From assembly GCF_000737575.1 (NCBI RefSeq), contig NZ_CP006270.1, forward strand, positions 933,163-997,162: 64,000 nucleotides of DNA, written 5' to 3'. Below, one piece after another: positions 47,301 through 53,757 of this stretch (the stretch's first letter is position 1; each line of letters opens with the position of its first letter). The notes under the pieces were generated by a model. The model saw only the letters and a program-made list of their open reading frames with translations. It did not search any database and was not told where the DNA came from. Origin of the DNA: Synechococcus sp. KORDI-49. Lineage in GTDB: Bacteria > Cyanobacteriota > Cyanobacteriia > PCC-6307 > Cyanobiaceae. Made by a program: the position numbers and the translations under genes.

Positions 47301-49123
47301 CTCTCGGCACCGGAGCCGATGCGTCCGGAGAAGGCTCCATCTCCTCCGGTATGAATTCGTCGGCGACCGGCCGTGGTGCCCTGGCCTATGGCTTCGGGGC
47401 GAATGCTTCGGCGGAAAACACCATGGCCATGGGTGGTTTTGCCTCCGCCAACGGCGACAACTCCGTCGCCATCGGTGCTGGTGCCGTCGCCAATGGACGC
47501 CGCGCCATCGCCTTCGGTGCCGGTGCACGGGCCCTCGGTTTCAACACCGATCCCATCGCCTTCGGTACCAACGCCCTCTCCGATGGCACCGCCACCACCT
47601 CCTACGGCGGTGAATCCAAAGCCACCGGCACCAACGCCACCGCCATGGGCGCCTATTCCACCGCCAATGGCGTCAATGCCGTTGCCATGGGCAGCAACGC
47701 CATCGCCAATGGTCGCAACGTCATCGCCATCGGTGCCGGGGCACAGGCCCTCGGCTTCAACACCAACAGCCTCGCCATCGGCACCCAGGCCTTCGCGGAT
47801 GGCACCGATGTCACCGCTCTCGGTGCCGGGGCACGCGCCACGGGCACACGCTCCACCGCCGTCGGTGCCGGCGCCACCACCACCCGCAACGATCAACTCG
47901 TTCTCGGCACCGCCTCCACATCGGTCACCACCCCCAGCCTCCAGGCCACCAACCAAATCAACGCTGACGCCATCAACGAATCCATGGGCATGGTCATGAC
48001 CAATGCCGATGGCAGCCTCAAGCGCACCAATGTCGTCACCGCCGACAGCACCGCCGTCTCCATCAACGGCGGCAGCAAGCCCATCCTGCTCAACAGCAAC
48101 ACCACCGCCAAGCAGCGTTTTGACACCGAAAGCTCCATGCGCTTCTCAGGCATGGCCAGCAACGGCAACTTTGCCGGCGCACGCGATCAGAACCTCCTGG
48201 GTGAAAAGCGCATGCTCACCGTGGATGGTGAGGGCAACGCCGGCACCTCACGCTTCAACGAAACCGACGTCATCAACACCATCAATCAGGTGAATCTGAA
48301 CAACAGCCAGATTGATCAGAACACCCAGCAGATCGACCAGAACATCACCAACATTGCCGACAACACCAGCAACATCCGCAGGAACAAAAAGAAGATCAAC
48401 AAGCTCGAGGGTGCCGCCAGCGCGCTTGGCGATGCAGCCCAGGCCGCCGGCGCCATGGGGGCTGCTCTCTCCGGCGTTCCCGAACTCTCACTGCTGCCTG
48501 AGGAACCGATGCGCTGCGGGTTCGCTGGTGGTGGCTACGGCTCCCAGTACGCCATCGCCGGTGGCTGCGCGGCTCGCATCAAAGACAGCATCCATCTCAA
48601 CGGCGCCATCGCCTACGCACCATCGATTGACTACAGCTACGGCTCCACCAGCTCCCTGGCTGGACGAGTCGGCATCTCCTTCCCCATCGGCGGCTCGAAA
48701 CCCGCCAGCACAAAGCCTGCAGCTGTTGAGGCAGAGCCAACCGAAACCTCGCTTGATCTCGCACCCACAGATGGTTCAGCACCCCCGGTGCAACCGCTCT
48801 GGTATCGCACCGAGGTGAAGCAGGAAATCGCCAAGCTCAATGAAGGCGTCAAAAACCGCGATCAGCAGATTCAAGATCTCAAAACACGCCTCGAGCAACT
48901 GATGCAAGCTCCCCCAACAAATGGGGCTGCCTCTCAGGCCAGTGACGACATCGTCGCCCTGCTCAAGCAACGGATTGCGGAACTGGAGGAGGAGAAGAAG
49001 AGATCCGAAGAGGAGGATCAACGCCAGAATGCTCAGATCGAAGCGCTTGAGAAGAAACTGGCCGACCAGGAATCGCGGTTTGAGAAAATGATGAAACGCA
49101 TTCAATCCATGGTGAAACTCTGA
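38336..49123 (+). CDS. Giant YadA-like trimeric autotransporter adhesin
   Basis: A 3595-residue surface protein starting at GTG. It has an Arg-rich extended N-terminus (residues 1–35) and a hydrophobic signal segment (about 36–57, TLFASWAVIGQMGAIGVLVG). Residues about 75–3290 are YadA/Hia-type head repeats of the AIG-x-x-A-x-A-x-G-x-x-S form, interrupted by stalk-like beta segments. Seven modules with C-x8-C-Y-G begin at C339, C529, C859, C1550, C1984, C2630 and C2931. Coiled-coil-like stalk residues about 3308–3365 lead into a YadA anchor (about 3365–3452, GFAGGGYGSQYAIAGGCAAR to GRVGISFPIG). Unusually, about 143 residues follow the anchor: a Pro-rich linker and a long coiled coil ending IQSMVKL. 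Repeats are dense in N-x-S/T sequons. Confidence 0.92.
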   Translation: MGPSLLLSIVLKLGGHRRGTKTRRSSRSRRWSRSAQTLFASWAVIGQMGAIGVLVGEAFEPQLAKANPPMAGDDSGKAATSTGAGAFAIGAGATASGTYAIAIGKSSSASADGGCALAIGYSAKSLGKQSIAIGASAIAQEESAIAIGCQASATDAKAIAIGQKATASDQGIAIGLDSTSSATNGLAIGFQADASGSATIAIGCKASASGGDRAVAIGEQAEATGTNSYAIGVQAEATAVNSFAIGTQASTTRIGQISIGKPDGSWNNGEVTIGSLEHYESVSDGRQIEWNEEEGDWEVGADDADVTKIGLVIANGDGSLFRLNVTGGGLDQIVSGSTCESNGDKAECYGEGANATGKYTTAIGANATAATSSNSTDFGATALGYNANAGGSNSAAIGRQANASGTYSTALGSQANASGVASMASGTYATASGNYSQALGYEANASGDSSTALGRGATASNASSTALGTGAATTRDDQLMLGKEATQVTVANLANTSRGASGQAIVVANSDGTLSSFEVGGSTLDSLTCVGNGTNAVCYGPGANATGKYTTAIGANATAAISLNSTDFGATALGYSANAGGANSTAIGRQANASGTYSTALGSQANASGIASMAFGAGANANETAAIAVGVNSTALGANSSAFGTEAQATEEDAVAIGHTAVANKINAIAIGSGARATGINSIALGDLATASAHNSSAIGLKANATQTWATAIGFQANATNVDTTAIAPYATASGRAALAIGYKAKATGGYSQAVGFAASSGGQNSTALGHQAKSGGKNSIALGYESNSQYANSTAIGVSAKTTRADQLMLGKAATEVTVANLADADSSQERNAIVTANADGTLSRYEVGGSAFNSLSCEGNGDNAVCYGPGANATGKNTTAIGAYASAAASSNTAEFAATAIGSNANASGASSTSIGNSSRANRSGSIAIGHLANADDVRTIAIGSGSTATAECAMAVGWNASATANNSIAIGLNSSSTGPNSTALGHNAQATRGQSIAIGRGAVADKFGTAALGACSNAFGERSIAVGVYANATGVCSMAIGFTANATAENSIAIGDSANATANNSIAIGLTSKASDVDSTAIGHNSSSTGVNSSAFGQRAKASGNDSTSLGKASRATGQGATAVGHFAQADGDRTIAVGAGSLSNQICAVAIGQFSRATGTSVLAIGTNASASKADAIAIGILSNSSAANTTTVGTEAVASQESASAYGTEAAATGERSMAFGAGSISSDTNTTAMGTAAQATGVNASAYGAGANSAGENSMSFGAASTATSKNDLAFGTSAFTSGPNASVFGTLGQATKGDATAIGFQAQALGIDSTAVGKGAQATKENAVALGSDAIASGLGSTSLGDAATASGANATALGIAADAGGSNSTAIGRQAVAAFANSTAIGAGSATTRADQLMLGKAETEVTVANLADADSSQERIAIVTANADGTLSRINIGDGITIDGDTIAANTSIVTGGLNTEVSPSPDGSVTTYTVSGYNATTQAGAIADAGSSTTGNGVSVTSQYDATTQTTAYGIEVATGNGLTINNEGKVEVNIDALNCAGEGDGAECYGTGAQATGDATTAIGSGATSTAAGATTLGNSATASGTNATALGIAADASGIDAIAIGKAAKASGIYSISMGAESNASGRSSTALGDRSIASANDSTALGKGAEATAQSSVALGHSSISSGNQSTALGTRSNATGKDAIAIGFKSQSDGLGSIALGTETLANGTDSIALGYQTKASGIDAIAIGKTAKASGIYSISMGAESNASGRSSTALGDRSIASANDSTALGKGAEATAQSSVALGHSSISSGNQSTALGTSSNASGKDAIAIGFKSQSDGLGSIAIGTETRANGTDAIALGYKTQAIGEQSTSIGSNTSATGRSSFAVGHDAIATGQNSFAIGTGARSELNDAIAIGTNTTAEYGTGGAKNAITIGTKGNGTADLILPGLANKPESGTQYLVVDGQGVVSVGEAIQIPEVNIQVPDKFVCEQDGPNATCYGQNATAAGDRTTAIGANTIAGRAPDATDSRVGSTAVGALAKATGHDSVALGVNTSSSGNKSIAVGALSQSTGDRAIAIGDLSASSGEQSVALGSSSTAQGHYSAAIGFKATANEASSVAIGPNTATTRSGQIALGAASAQVTVANLANTTSVSGQDPSSFGAVMANGDGTLIRSGIGNGLQVEVDQSTGDLNLSVNTGNGITIGGGGVEINTGNNIFINNSGALSAANTTVAAGTATAEDGETQLTATTSGGTTVTGAWNNATSTARYGVAVATGNGLTINDGKVEVNVSQGNGISIDANGAIQANEAVVTAGDNVAVSASKSDDGRTTTYNVSGYNATTTAGPITGATTNSTGGGVKVTSKYDSKTQTTAYGVEVVTGNGITINNGQLEVNTGGNNIIVNPNGSLSAANTTVAAGTATAEDGETQLTATTSGGTTVTGAWNNATSTARYGVAVATGDGLTINDGKVEVNVSQGHGISIDTNGALQANEAVVTAGDNTAVSASTSNDGRITTYSVSGYNATTTAGPITGATTNSTGGGVKVTSKYDSKTQTTAYGVEVVTGNGITINNGQLEVNTGGNNIIVNPNGSLSALKTTVSPADQKVTITTTGGFDQANNFTTDYAVGINISDRAFDALTCEGDGEGAECYGKGAKATGKFTTAIGAQSSAITTNVENAIAGATAVGYGSNAGSRGSTAIGVATNASGEFATALGSDARANSTGSIALGKAAKATANLTTSIGAGADASGIESIALGSRATSVGESSTALGSNANSSGYRATALGYRAIANGSTSTALGKETEANGSGSVAVGAMAKSTANSSTALGAGAQASQTRTVAIGTLANASGTDAVALGARTKASGTSAVALGDGSQATHIDAVAIGPGAATTADDRITLGTEDTSYQTPGLRSVSGQDYSLVVTNQTGVLGALNLGSLPNDTTFCVGSGQESTCYGENARSQGSGTTAMGANSVADSGAGADEIVAATALGARTEATGAGSTALGTGADASGEGSISSGMNSSATGRGALAYGFGANASAENTMAMGGFASANGDNSVAIGAGAVANGRRAIAFGAGARALGFNTDPIAFGTNALSDGTATTSYGGESKATGTNATAMGAYSTANGVNAVAMGSNAIANGRNVIAIGAGAQALGFNTNSLAIGTQAFADGTDVTALGAGARATGTRSTAVGAGATTTRNDQLVLGTASTSVTTPSLQATNQINADAINESMGMVMTNADGSLKRTNVVTADSTAVSINGGSKPILLNSNTTAKQRFDTESSMRFSGMASNGNFAGARDQNLLGEKRMLTVDGEGNAGTSRFNETDVINTINQVNLNNSQIDQNTQQIDQNITNIADNTSNIRRNKKKINKLEGAASALGDAAQAAGAMGAALSGVPELSLLPEEPMRCGFAGGGYGSQYAIAGGCAARIKDSIHLNGAIAYAPSIDYSYGSTSSLAGRVGISFPIGGSKPASTKPAAVEAEPTETSLDLAPTDGSAPPVQPLWYRTEVKQEIAKLNEGVKNRDQQIQDLKTRLEQLMQAPPTNGAASQASDDIVALLKQRIAELEEEKKRSEEEDQRQNAQIEALEKKLADQESRFEKMMKRIQSMVKL
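43163..43918 (+). repeat. Tandem 378-bp duplication inside the adhesin
   Basis: Units 43163–43540 and 43541–43918 are nearly identical (126 codons each), both opening with the codons for GIDAIAIGK. Landmarks at 43256 and 43634 confirm the 378-bp spacing. Only a handful of base differences are visible, indicating a recent duplication or ongoing gene conversion. Confidence 0.9.
44987..46078 (+). repeat. Tandem 546-bp duplication inside the adhesin stalk
   Basis: Units 44987–45532 and 45533–46078 are nearly identical (182 codons). They encode stalk segments that begin ALSAANTTVAAGTATAED or SLSAANTTV and include TTYNVSGYNATTTAGP or TTYSVSGYNATTTAGP. A third, divergent start of the unit is at 46079. 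The near-identity points to recent expansion. Confidence 0.9.
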
Positions 49124-49206
49124 ACATCAGCGATCAACAACAGCCGCATCAAACCCGGCTGACTTTGCTCAATTCATGCCACTCTTCAACCACTGATTCA
49201 AACGTC

Positions 49207-49530
49207 ATGGCCCTTCGCACCGCCCTGCTGGCCGTCCTGGCCAGCGTCGTGCTTCCTGCAAGCACCAGCGCACAACAACAACCCAGCAACGCTCAACTGG
49301 TGAAGGAATTCCGCGATGGGTTTGAACAAGGCTGCCGACAGGGAAAAACCCCGGATGTCAACAACCAGAAGGGCTATTGCACCTGTATGGCCAACAGTTA
49401 TCAGGCTCGCTATTCCGGGGCTGAACTGCGCGCGATCAGCCAGTTTGCCGGCAACCTGGGGGAACAAGGCCCAGCCATCGTCAATCTGATGATGAGTCCA
49501 GAAGCCCGGGCCTGTAACGCCAAGTACTGA
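49207..49530 (+). CDS. Small secreted cysteine-containing protein, hypothetical
   Basis: A 107-residue protein. ATG 49207 is chosen over an upstream in-frame start because it begins a clean signal peptide (ALRTALLAVLASVVLPASTS) cleaved near AQQQ. The mature part is about 83 residues with cysteines in EQGCRQGK, KGYCTCMANSY and ARACNAKY, four or so, probably disulfide-linked. The sequence around YCTCMANSYQARYSGAELRA suggests a helical fold. No family is recognised. It is 84 bp downstream of the giant adhesin and may share its transcript. Confidence 0.75.
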   Translation: MALRTALLAVLASVVLPASTSAQQQPSNAQLVKEFRDGFEQGCRQGKTPDVNNQKGYCTCMANSYQARYSGAELRAISQFAGNLGEQGPAIVNLMMSPEARACNAKY

Positions 49531-49624
49531 GGACAGCCTCGGATCATCAACCACAGCAATTGGCAACGCATGCCCAAATCAACGCGGCAAACCTGCTAAG
49601 CCTTCCTGCAGCACTCGCCCGTTG

Positions 49625-50452
49625 ATGCCGCCCCGAATCGCCTTTCAATCGTCGTTGCCGCGCTCGGGGTCGACGTTGCTCAGCAACATCGTGGGCCAGA
49701 ACCCTGTCTTTGACGTCACACCCACCTCTGGGTTGCTGGATCTTCTCAAAGGTGCACGCCACTACTTCAGCCAGGGAATCGAATTTCAAGCCCAGGAACC
49801 ACAGCTGATGGACAAGGCCTTCGCAGGCTTCTGCCGCGGTGGCCTCGAGGGATATGCCGCAGGGCTGACAGACAAGCCCTGGCTTCTTGATAAGAGCCGC
49901 GGCTGGGGAATTCATTATCCATTTTTGGACGCCTTCTATCCCGACCCAAAAATCATTTGCATGGTTCGTGATCCAGTGGATATTTTCTGCTCCATGGAGC
50001 GCAATCTCCGCAAGGCGAAACTACGCAATCCCGGACTGGTCAAACCGGAAAAGATGTTGAACACGAGCCTGGAAAAACGACTGGACTACTGGTCCAATTC
50101 AGATCCGGTGGGCCTTGCACTCGAACACCTGCAAGACATTCTGCGCCAGGGGATCGACCAACAAATGCTCTTCATTCGCTACGAAGACCTCTGCGTTCAT
50201 CCCCAGCAAGAGCTCGACAGGTTTTACGCCTACCTCGGCATTGAGAGCTACCCACATCACGACTTCAACAACGTTGAGCAAATCACCCAAGAAGATGACC
50301 GGGTCTATGGAATCTTTGGCGACCACAAGATCAACAGCAAAGTCTCCCTGGAACCCAGCCAAGCCCTGGACATCCTCGGAAAGTCTCTATGCGACAAAAT
50401 TCGCAGGCGCTACAGCTGGTTGTACGAACGATTCGGTCGCAGTTACAGCTGA
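49625..50452 (+). CDS. Sulfotransferase family protein
   Basis: A 275-residue PAPS-dependent sulfotransferase. QSSLPRSGSTLLSNIVGQNP is the 5'-phosphosulfate-binding loop, and KIICMVRDPVDIFCSMERNL is the 3'-phosphate-binding segment. The late FIRYEDLCVHPQQELDRFY is also typical. It transfers sulfate to a sugar, lipid or protein acceptor in the cytosol. With the N-terminal sulfotransferase of the fusion at 34857, this is the second one within 15 kb, fitting sulfated surface glycans. It is followed by tRNA-Gly on the other strand. Confidence 0.88.
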   Translation: MPPRIAFQSSLPRSGSTLLSNIVGQNPVFDVTPTSGLLDLLKGARHYFSQGIEFQAQEPQLMDKAFAGFCRGGLEGYAAGLTDKPWLLDKSRGWGIHYPFLDAFYPDPKIICMVRDPVDIFCSMERNLRKAKLRNPGLVKPEKMLNTSLEKRLDYWSNSDPVGLALEHLQDILRQGIDQQMLFIRYEDLCVHPQQELDRFYAYLGIESYPHHDFNNVEQITQEDDRVYGIFGDHKINSKVSLEPSQALDILGKSLCDKIRRRYSWLYERFGRSYS

Positions 50453-50488
50453 AGAGAACAGCGCTTCGGTAACCCTGAAGGGTGGAAA

Positions 50489-50559
50489 AGCGGGTGACGG
50501 GAATCGAACCCGTGTCATCAGCTTGGAAGGCTGAGGTCTTACCATTACACAACACCCGC
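50489..50559 (-). tRNA. tRNA-Gly(TCC)
   Basis: On the minus strand the acceptor stem GCGGGTG (50559–50553) pairs with CACCCGC (50496–50490). The anticodon loop CTTCCAA gives anticodon TCC between TCAGC/GCTGA, and the T-arm is ACGGGTTCGATTCCCGT. It is 71 nt with no encoded CCA, and its family is recognised by the anticodon. Confidence 0.96.
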
Positions 50560-50666
50560 ACTGGTACATCCGAACCACCCAGGAAGGAGTGGCCAGTGCT
50601 TCAGCACACATTCATTATGACGGTCCGCCGGACCGCTGCCTTCGCTTGACACCGTCTGCTGCACCG

Positions 50667-52019
50667 ATGGAAGGCTCACGCCGCAGGTTGATGGTCGCCT
50701 ACGGCCTCGGCGATGCCGGCACCGGACTGGCCGCCACCCAACTCGGCTTCTACCTCTTCCCGTTCTTCACCTGCGCCGCCGGCCTGCCCGCCTTCATCGC
50801 GGGCTCGCTGCTCACCGTGATCAAGGTGTGGGATGCCCTTAATGATCCGCTGATCGGCTGGTTGAGCGACCACACCAACAGCCGCTGGGGCCCGAGGCTG
50901 CCCTGGATGCTGAGCGCAGCACTGCCCCTCGGCATCAGCCTGGCGGCGATGTGGTGGGTCCCCCCCGGGGGCCTCTGGCAGCGCACCGGCTACTACGTGG
51001 TGATGGCGATCCTGCTGATGAGCGCCTACACCAGCGTGAACCTGCCCTACTCGGCCCTCTCCACGGAGCTGACGCCGGTCACGTCCCTGCGGACCCGCCT
51101 GAACGCCGCCCGCTTCACCGGCTCGATCCTCTCGGGCCTCAGCGGCCTGATCGTCGCCTCGGTGGTGCTCGGCCAGGGGTCCGATGGCTATCTGGTGATG
51201 GGGCGCATCACCGGCACGATCGCCTCAGTGGCCACCCTCGCCTGCTGCTGGGGTCTGGCGCCCTTCGCCAAGACAGCGCAGCGCCCCGTGCCCAGCAGCG
51301 ATCCACCGCGCCAGCAACTGAAACGGGTGATGGCCAACCCACGCTTTCTGCGGGTGCTCGGCCTCTACCTGCTGCTCTGGTTCGCCCTGCAGTTGATGCA
51401 GGTGGTGGCTCTGATCTGGATGGTGCAGGTGGTGCAGGTGCCGGCCGGCCTGGCCCCCTGGCTGCTGCTGCCCTTCCAGGTGGCGGCCCTGCTGGGGTTG
51501 CAGCTCTGGAGCGTGCTGAGCAACCGTCAGGGACGGATTCACACCCTGCGCCTGGGGGCCGGGCTGTGGATCGCCGCCTGCCTGCTCTCGATGCTGATTC
51601 CCACGCTGCCCGCTGAACCGGGGCTGCTCGACCTGCTGCCCCTGGTGGCCCTGATCGTGCTGGTGGGAGTCGGTGCCGCCACCGCCTATCTGATTCCCTG
51701 GTCGCTGCTGCCGGATGCCATTGATGCCGACCCCGGCAAACCGGCAGGGATGTACACCGCCTGGATGGTGTTCGGCCAGAAGCTGATCATCGGCCTCACC
51801 ATGTCGGTGTTCGGCAGCCTGTTAACGCTCACCGGCTACATCTCCGGGTCGGCCGGCAGCTGCAACGGCGCGCTGGCCTTCATCCAGCAACCAGCCACAG
51901 CGCTGCTGGCCATCCGCTTCAGCATGGGACTGCTGCCCGCTGTACTGGTGATCTGCGGCCTGCTGGTGATGCGAGGCTGGCCCGACCGTGGCGCCCACCT
52001 GCAGAGCACCGCCGGATGA
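50667..52019 (+). CDS. GPH-type MFS sugar/cation symporter
   Basis: A 450-residue transporter. ATG 50667 is chosen because it gives the family's start (EGSRRRLMVAYGLGDAGTGL); the frame extends further upstream but into the tRNA region. About 12 membrane helices are visible. The segment KVWDALNDPLIGWLSDHTNS is the signature of the glycoside–pentoside–hexuronide symporter family between helices 2 and 3. The substrate is not predictable. The stop overlaps the start of the MlaE-type gene by 4 bp. Confidence 0.88.
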   Translation: MEGSRRRLMVAYGLGDAGTGLAATQLGFYLFPFFTCAAGLPAFIAGSLLTVIKVWDALNDPLIGWLSDHTNSRWGPRLPWMLSAALPLGISLAAMWWVPPGGLWQRTGYYVVMAILLMSAYTSVNLPYSALSTELTPVTSLRTRLNAARFTGSILSGLSGLIVASVVLGQGSDGYLVMGRITGTIASVATLACCWGLAPFAKTAQRPVPSSDPPRQQLKRVMANPRFLRVLGLYLLLWFALQLMQVVALIWMVQVVQVPAGLAPWLLLPFQVAALLGLQLWSVLSNRQGRIHTLRLGAGLWIAACLLSMLIPTLPAEPGLLDLLPLVALIVLVGVGAATAYLIPWSLLPDAIDADPGKPAGMYTAWMVFGQKLIIGLTMSVFGSLLTLTGYISGSAGSCNGALAFIQQPATALLAIRFSMGLLPAVLVICGLLVMRGWPDRGAHLQSTAG

Positions 52020-52765
52020 CCTCGCCTCGCTGGCTGAAACGACTGGGCACCAGCCTGCTGATCGGCGGACAGGCGATCGCCGCCACCCTGCGTGGCCGCA
52101 TCAACCGGGTGGAGCTGTTTGATCAGCTGATGGAGGCAGGGCCCGGCAGCGTTCTGATCGTGCTGATCATCTCCGTGGCGGCCGGCTCGGTGTTCAACAT
52201 CCAGGTGGCCGCGGAACTCACCCGCATGGGGGCCGGCTCCACCGTGGGCGGCATCCTGGCGATCGGTCTGGCCCGTGAGATCGCCCCGCTGCTCACTGCC
52301 TGTCTGCTGGCGGGCAAGGTGGCCACCGCCTATGCGGCCCAGCTGGGCACGATGAAGGTGACTGAGCAGATCGATGCGATCACGATGCTGCGCACCGATC
52401 CGGTGGAGTATCTGGTGGTGCCGCGCATCATCGCCATGGTGGTGATGGCACCGGTGCAGTGCTTCTTCTTCTTTTTCATGGCGGTCTGGAGCGGCCAGAT
52501 CACCAGCACCCTGCTGTACCGAATCCCGCCTCAGGTGTTCTGGACCTCGGTGCGCACCTGGATGAATCCAGAGGACCTGCCGTTCATGCTGGTGAAGGCG
52601 CTGGTCTTCGGATTGATCATCGCCACGGTGGCCTGCGGCTGGGGGCTCACCACCCGCGGAGGCCCCAAGGAGGTGGGCACCAGCACCACAGGAGCCGTGG
52701 TGATGATTCTGGTCACCGTGTCGATGATGGATGTGGTTCTCACCCAGGTGCTGTTCGGCGCATGA
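52016..52765 (+). CDS. MlaE-type ABC transporter permease
   Basis: A 249-residue permease of lipid-trafficking ABC systems. It has the family's hydrophobic segments and SVFNIQVAAELTRMGAGST, GLAREIAPLLTACLLAGKVA, and EQIDAITMLRTDPVEYLVVP, which fit MlaE/TGD1-like proteins. In cyanobacteria and plastids these take part in lipid transport between membranes. The start overlaps the MFS gene by 4 bp and the stop overlaps the DUF3119 start by 4 bp, a tight operon. The MCE (MlaD) and ATPase partners are not in the window. Confidence 0.92.
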   Translation: MTSPRWLKRLGTSLLIGGQAIAATLRGRINRVELFDQLMEAGPGSVLIVLIISVAAGSVFNIQVAAELTRMGAGSTVGGILAIGLAREIAPLLTACLLAGKVATAYAAQLGTMKVTEQIDAITMLRTDPVEYLVVPRIIAMVVMAPVQCFFFFFMAVWSGQITSTLLYRIPPQVFWTSVRTWMNPEDLPFMLVKALVFGLIIATVACGWGLTTRGGPKEVGTSTTGAVVMILVTVSMMDVVLTQVLFGA

Positions 52766-53175
52766 GCTCAACCCCATCAAGCGTCACCCTCAAACCGGAT
52801 GTGCGGCTGCCGCTGCTGGTGGTGGCCCTCGGCGCCGCGCTGTTGCCGCTGCCGCTGCACCCCTGGCCCACGCTGGTGGTGGCCCTGTTCGGACTGTTCC
52901 TGCTGCTGCAAACCGCCAGCCTGCGACTGGAGTTCGAGGAGCGGGCCCTGATCGTGTGGCAGAACGGCCGCGAACTGCGTCGCTTCCCCTACGACCAGTG
53001 GCTGGCCTGGCGGCTGTTCGCTCCCTGGCTTCCAGGACTGCTGTATTTCCGCGAGACCAAAAGCATCCACTTCCTGCCGATCCTGTTCAGCCCCGGCGAA
53101 CTGCGGGACCAACTGGAGCAGCGGGTGGGCGACCTTGAAGTGCCGAAGGCAGAGGACGCCAGCTCACCTAGCTAA
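52762..53175 (+). CDS. DUF3119 family membrane protein
   Basis: A 137-residue protein with two hydrophobic segments near residues 18–50 (LLVVALGAALLPLPLHPWP, LVVALFGLFLLLQTASL). A family-like C-terminal domain follows (RLEFEERALIVWQNGRELRR, FPYDQWLAWRLFAPWLPGLL, RETKSIHFLPILFSPGELRD). It matches DUF3119, a cyanobacterial and plastid family of unknown role. It is translationally coupled to the MlaE-type permease. A toxin–antitoxin module follows, so the usual neighbour DUF3086 is pushed about 1.4 kb away. Confidence 0.85.
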   Translation: MSSTPSSVTLKPDVRLPLLVVALGAALLPLPLHPWPTLVVALFGLFLLLQTASLRLEFEERALIVWQNGRELRRFPYDQWLAWRLFAPWLPGLLYFRETKSIHFLPILFSPGELRDQLEQRVGDLEVPKAEDASSPS

Positions 53176-53201
53176 GCCTGACTAAGGATTAGCGGGGCGC
53201 C

Positions 53202-53456
53202 ATGACCACGGTGAATGTGCTTGAGGCGAAAACCCAGTTGTCGCGCCTTCTCCTCCAAGCGGAGGCAGGAGAAACCGTTGTGATTGCTCGCGCCGGCAAA
53301 CCCTCCGCCCAATTGGTGCCGATCGACAAAAAGCGCAAAGGATTGAAGCCACCGGGGGCCATGCGAGATCAGATCCGCATCGGCGAGGACTTTGACGCCC
53401 CACTGAATCTGTTGTTTGACGCCGCCATTGAGCCCGACAGCAGCCGCGATCGATGA
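53202..53456 (+). CDS. Phd/YefM-type antitoxin
   Basis: An 84-residue antitoxin. VNVLEAKTQLSRLLLQAEAG and VVIARAGKPSAQLVPID are the canonical DNA-binding half, and the rest is the acidic toxin-binding tail. Its stop overlaps the PIN-toxin start (ATGA). The antitoxin looks intact, while its toxin is defective. Confidence 0.85.
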   Translation: MTTVNVLEAKTQLSRLLLQAEAGETVVIARAGKPSAQLVPIDKKRKGLKPPGAMRDQIRIGEDFDAPLNLLFDAAIEPDSSRDR

Positions 53457-53710
53457 GTCGGGTTCTGCTCGACACCCATCTGCTGTTGTGGTGGCTCAAG
53501 GATGATCAGCGCCTGCCGGATGTCCTCGTCTACGAGCTGCAAACCGATCGCCACACGGTGTGGATCAGTCAGGCCTCGTTCTGGAAACTGGCGATCAACG
53601 TGAACCTGGGCCGGCTGTTGGTCTGCCAAAGCAGGGTTGAACCCTTGCTGCTGTTCACCTGCGACCAAGCCTTGGCGGCCTACGGATCCTGTGTGCGGGT
53701 GTTTGGCTGA
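53453..53710 (+). pseudogene. Defective PIN-domain (VapC-like) toxin
   Basis: An 85-residue frame; intact relatives are about 125–130 residues. The first catalytic Asp is kept (LLDTHLLLWWL, D7), but the conserved Glu in the SFWE position reads SFWKLAIN (K45). The middle third, with the next acidic residues, is missing between LGRLLVCQSR and EPLLLFTCDQALAAYG. It is therefore very unlikely to cleave RNA, while its antitoxin is still whole. Confidence 0.75.
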
Positions 53711-53757
53711 TGGCCAGCCGGCTTGCAAGGGCTTGAACCAACCCATAGCGTTTCGCC

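Noticed and set aside
38336..48000. Long arrays of short repeats that could resemble a CRISPR or satellite array
   Set aside because: The repeats are codon-level, all in one open frame, without conserved spacers or palindromic repeats; they encode adhesin head repeats.
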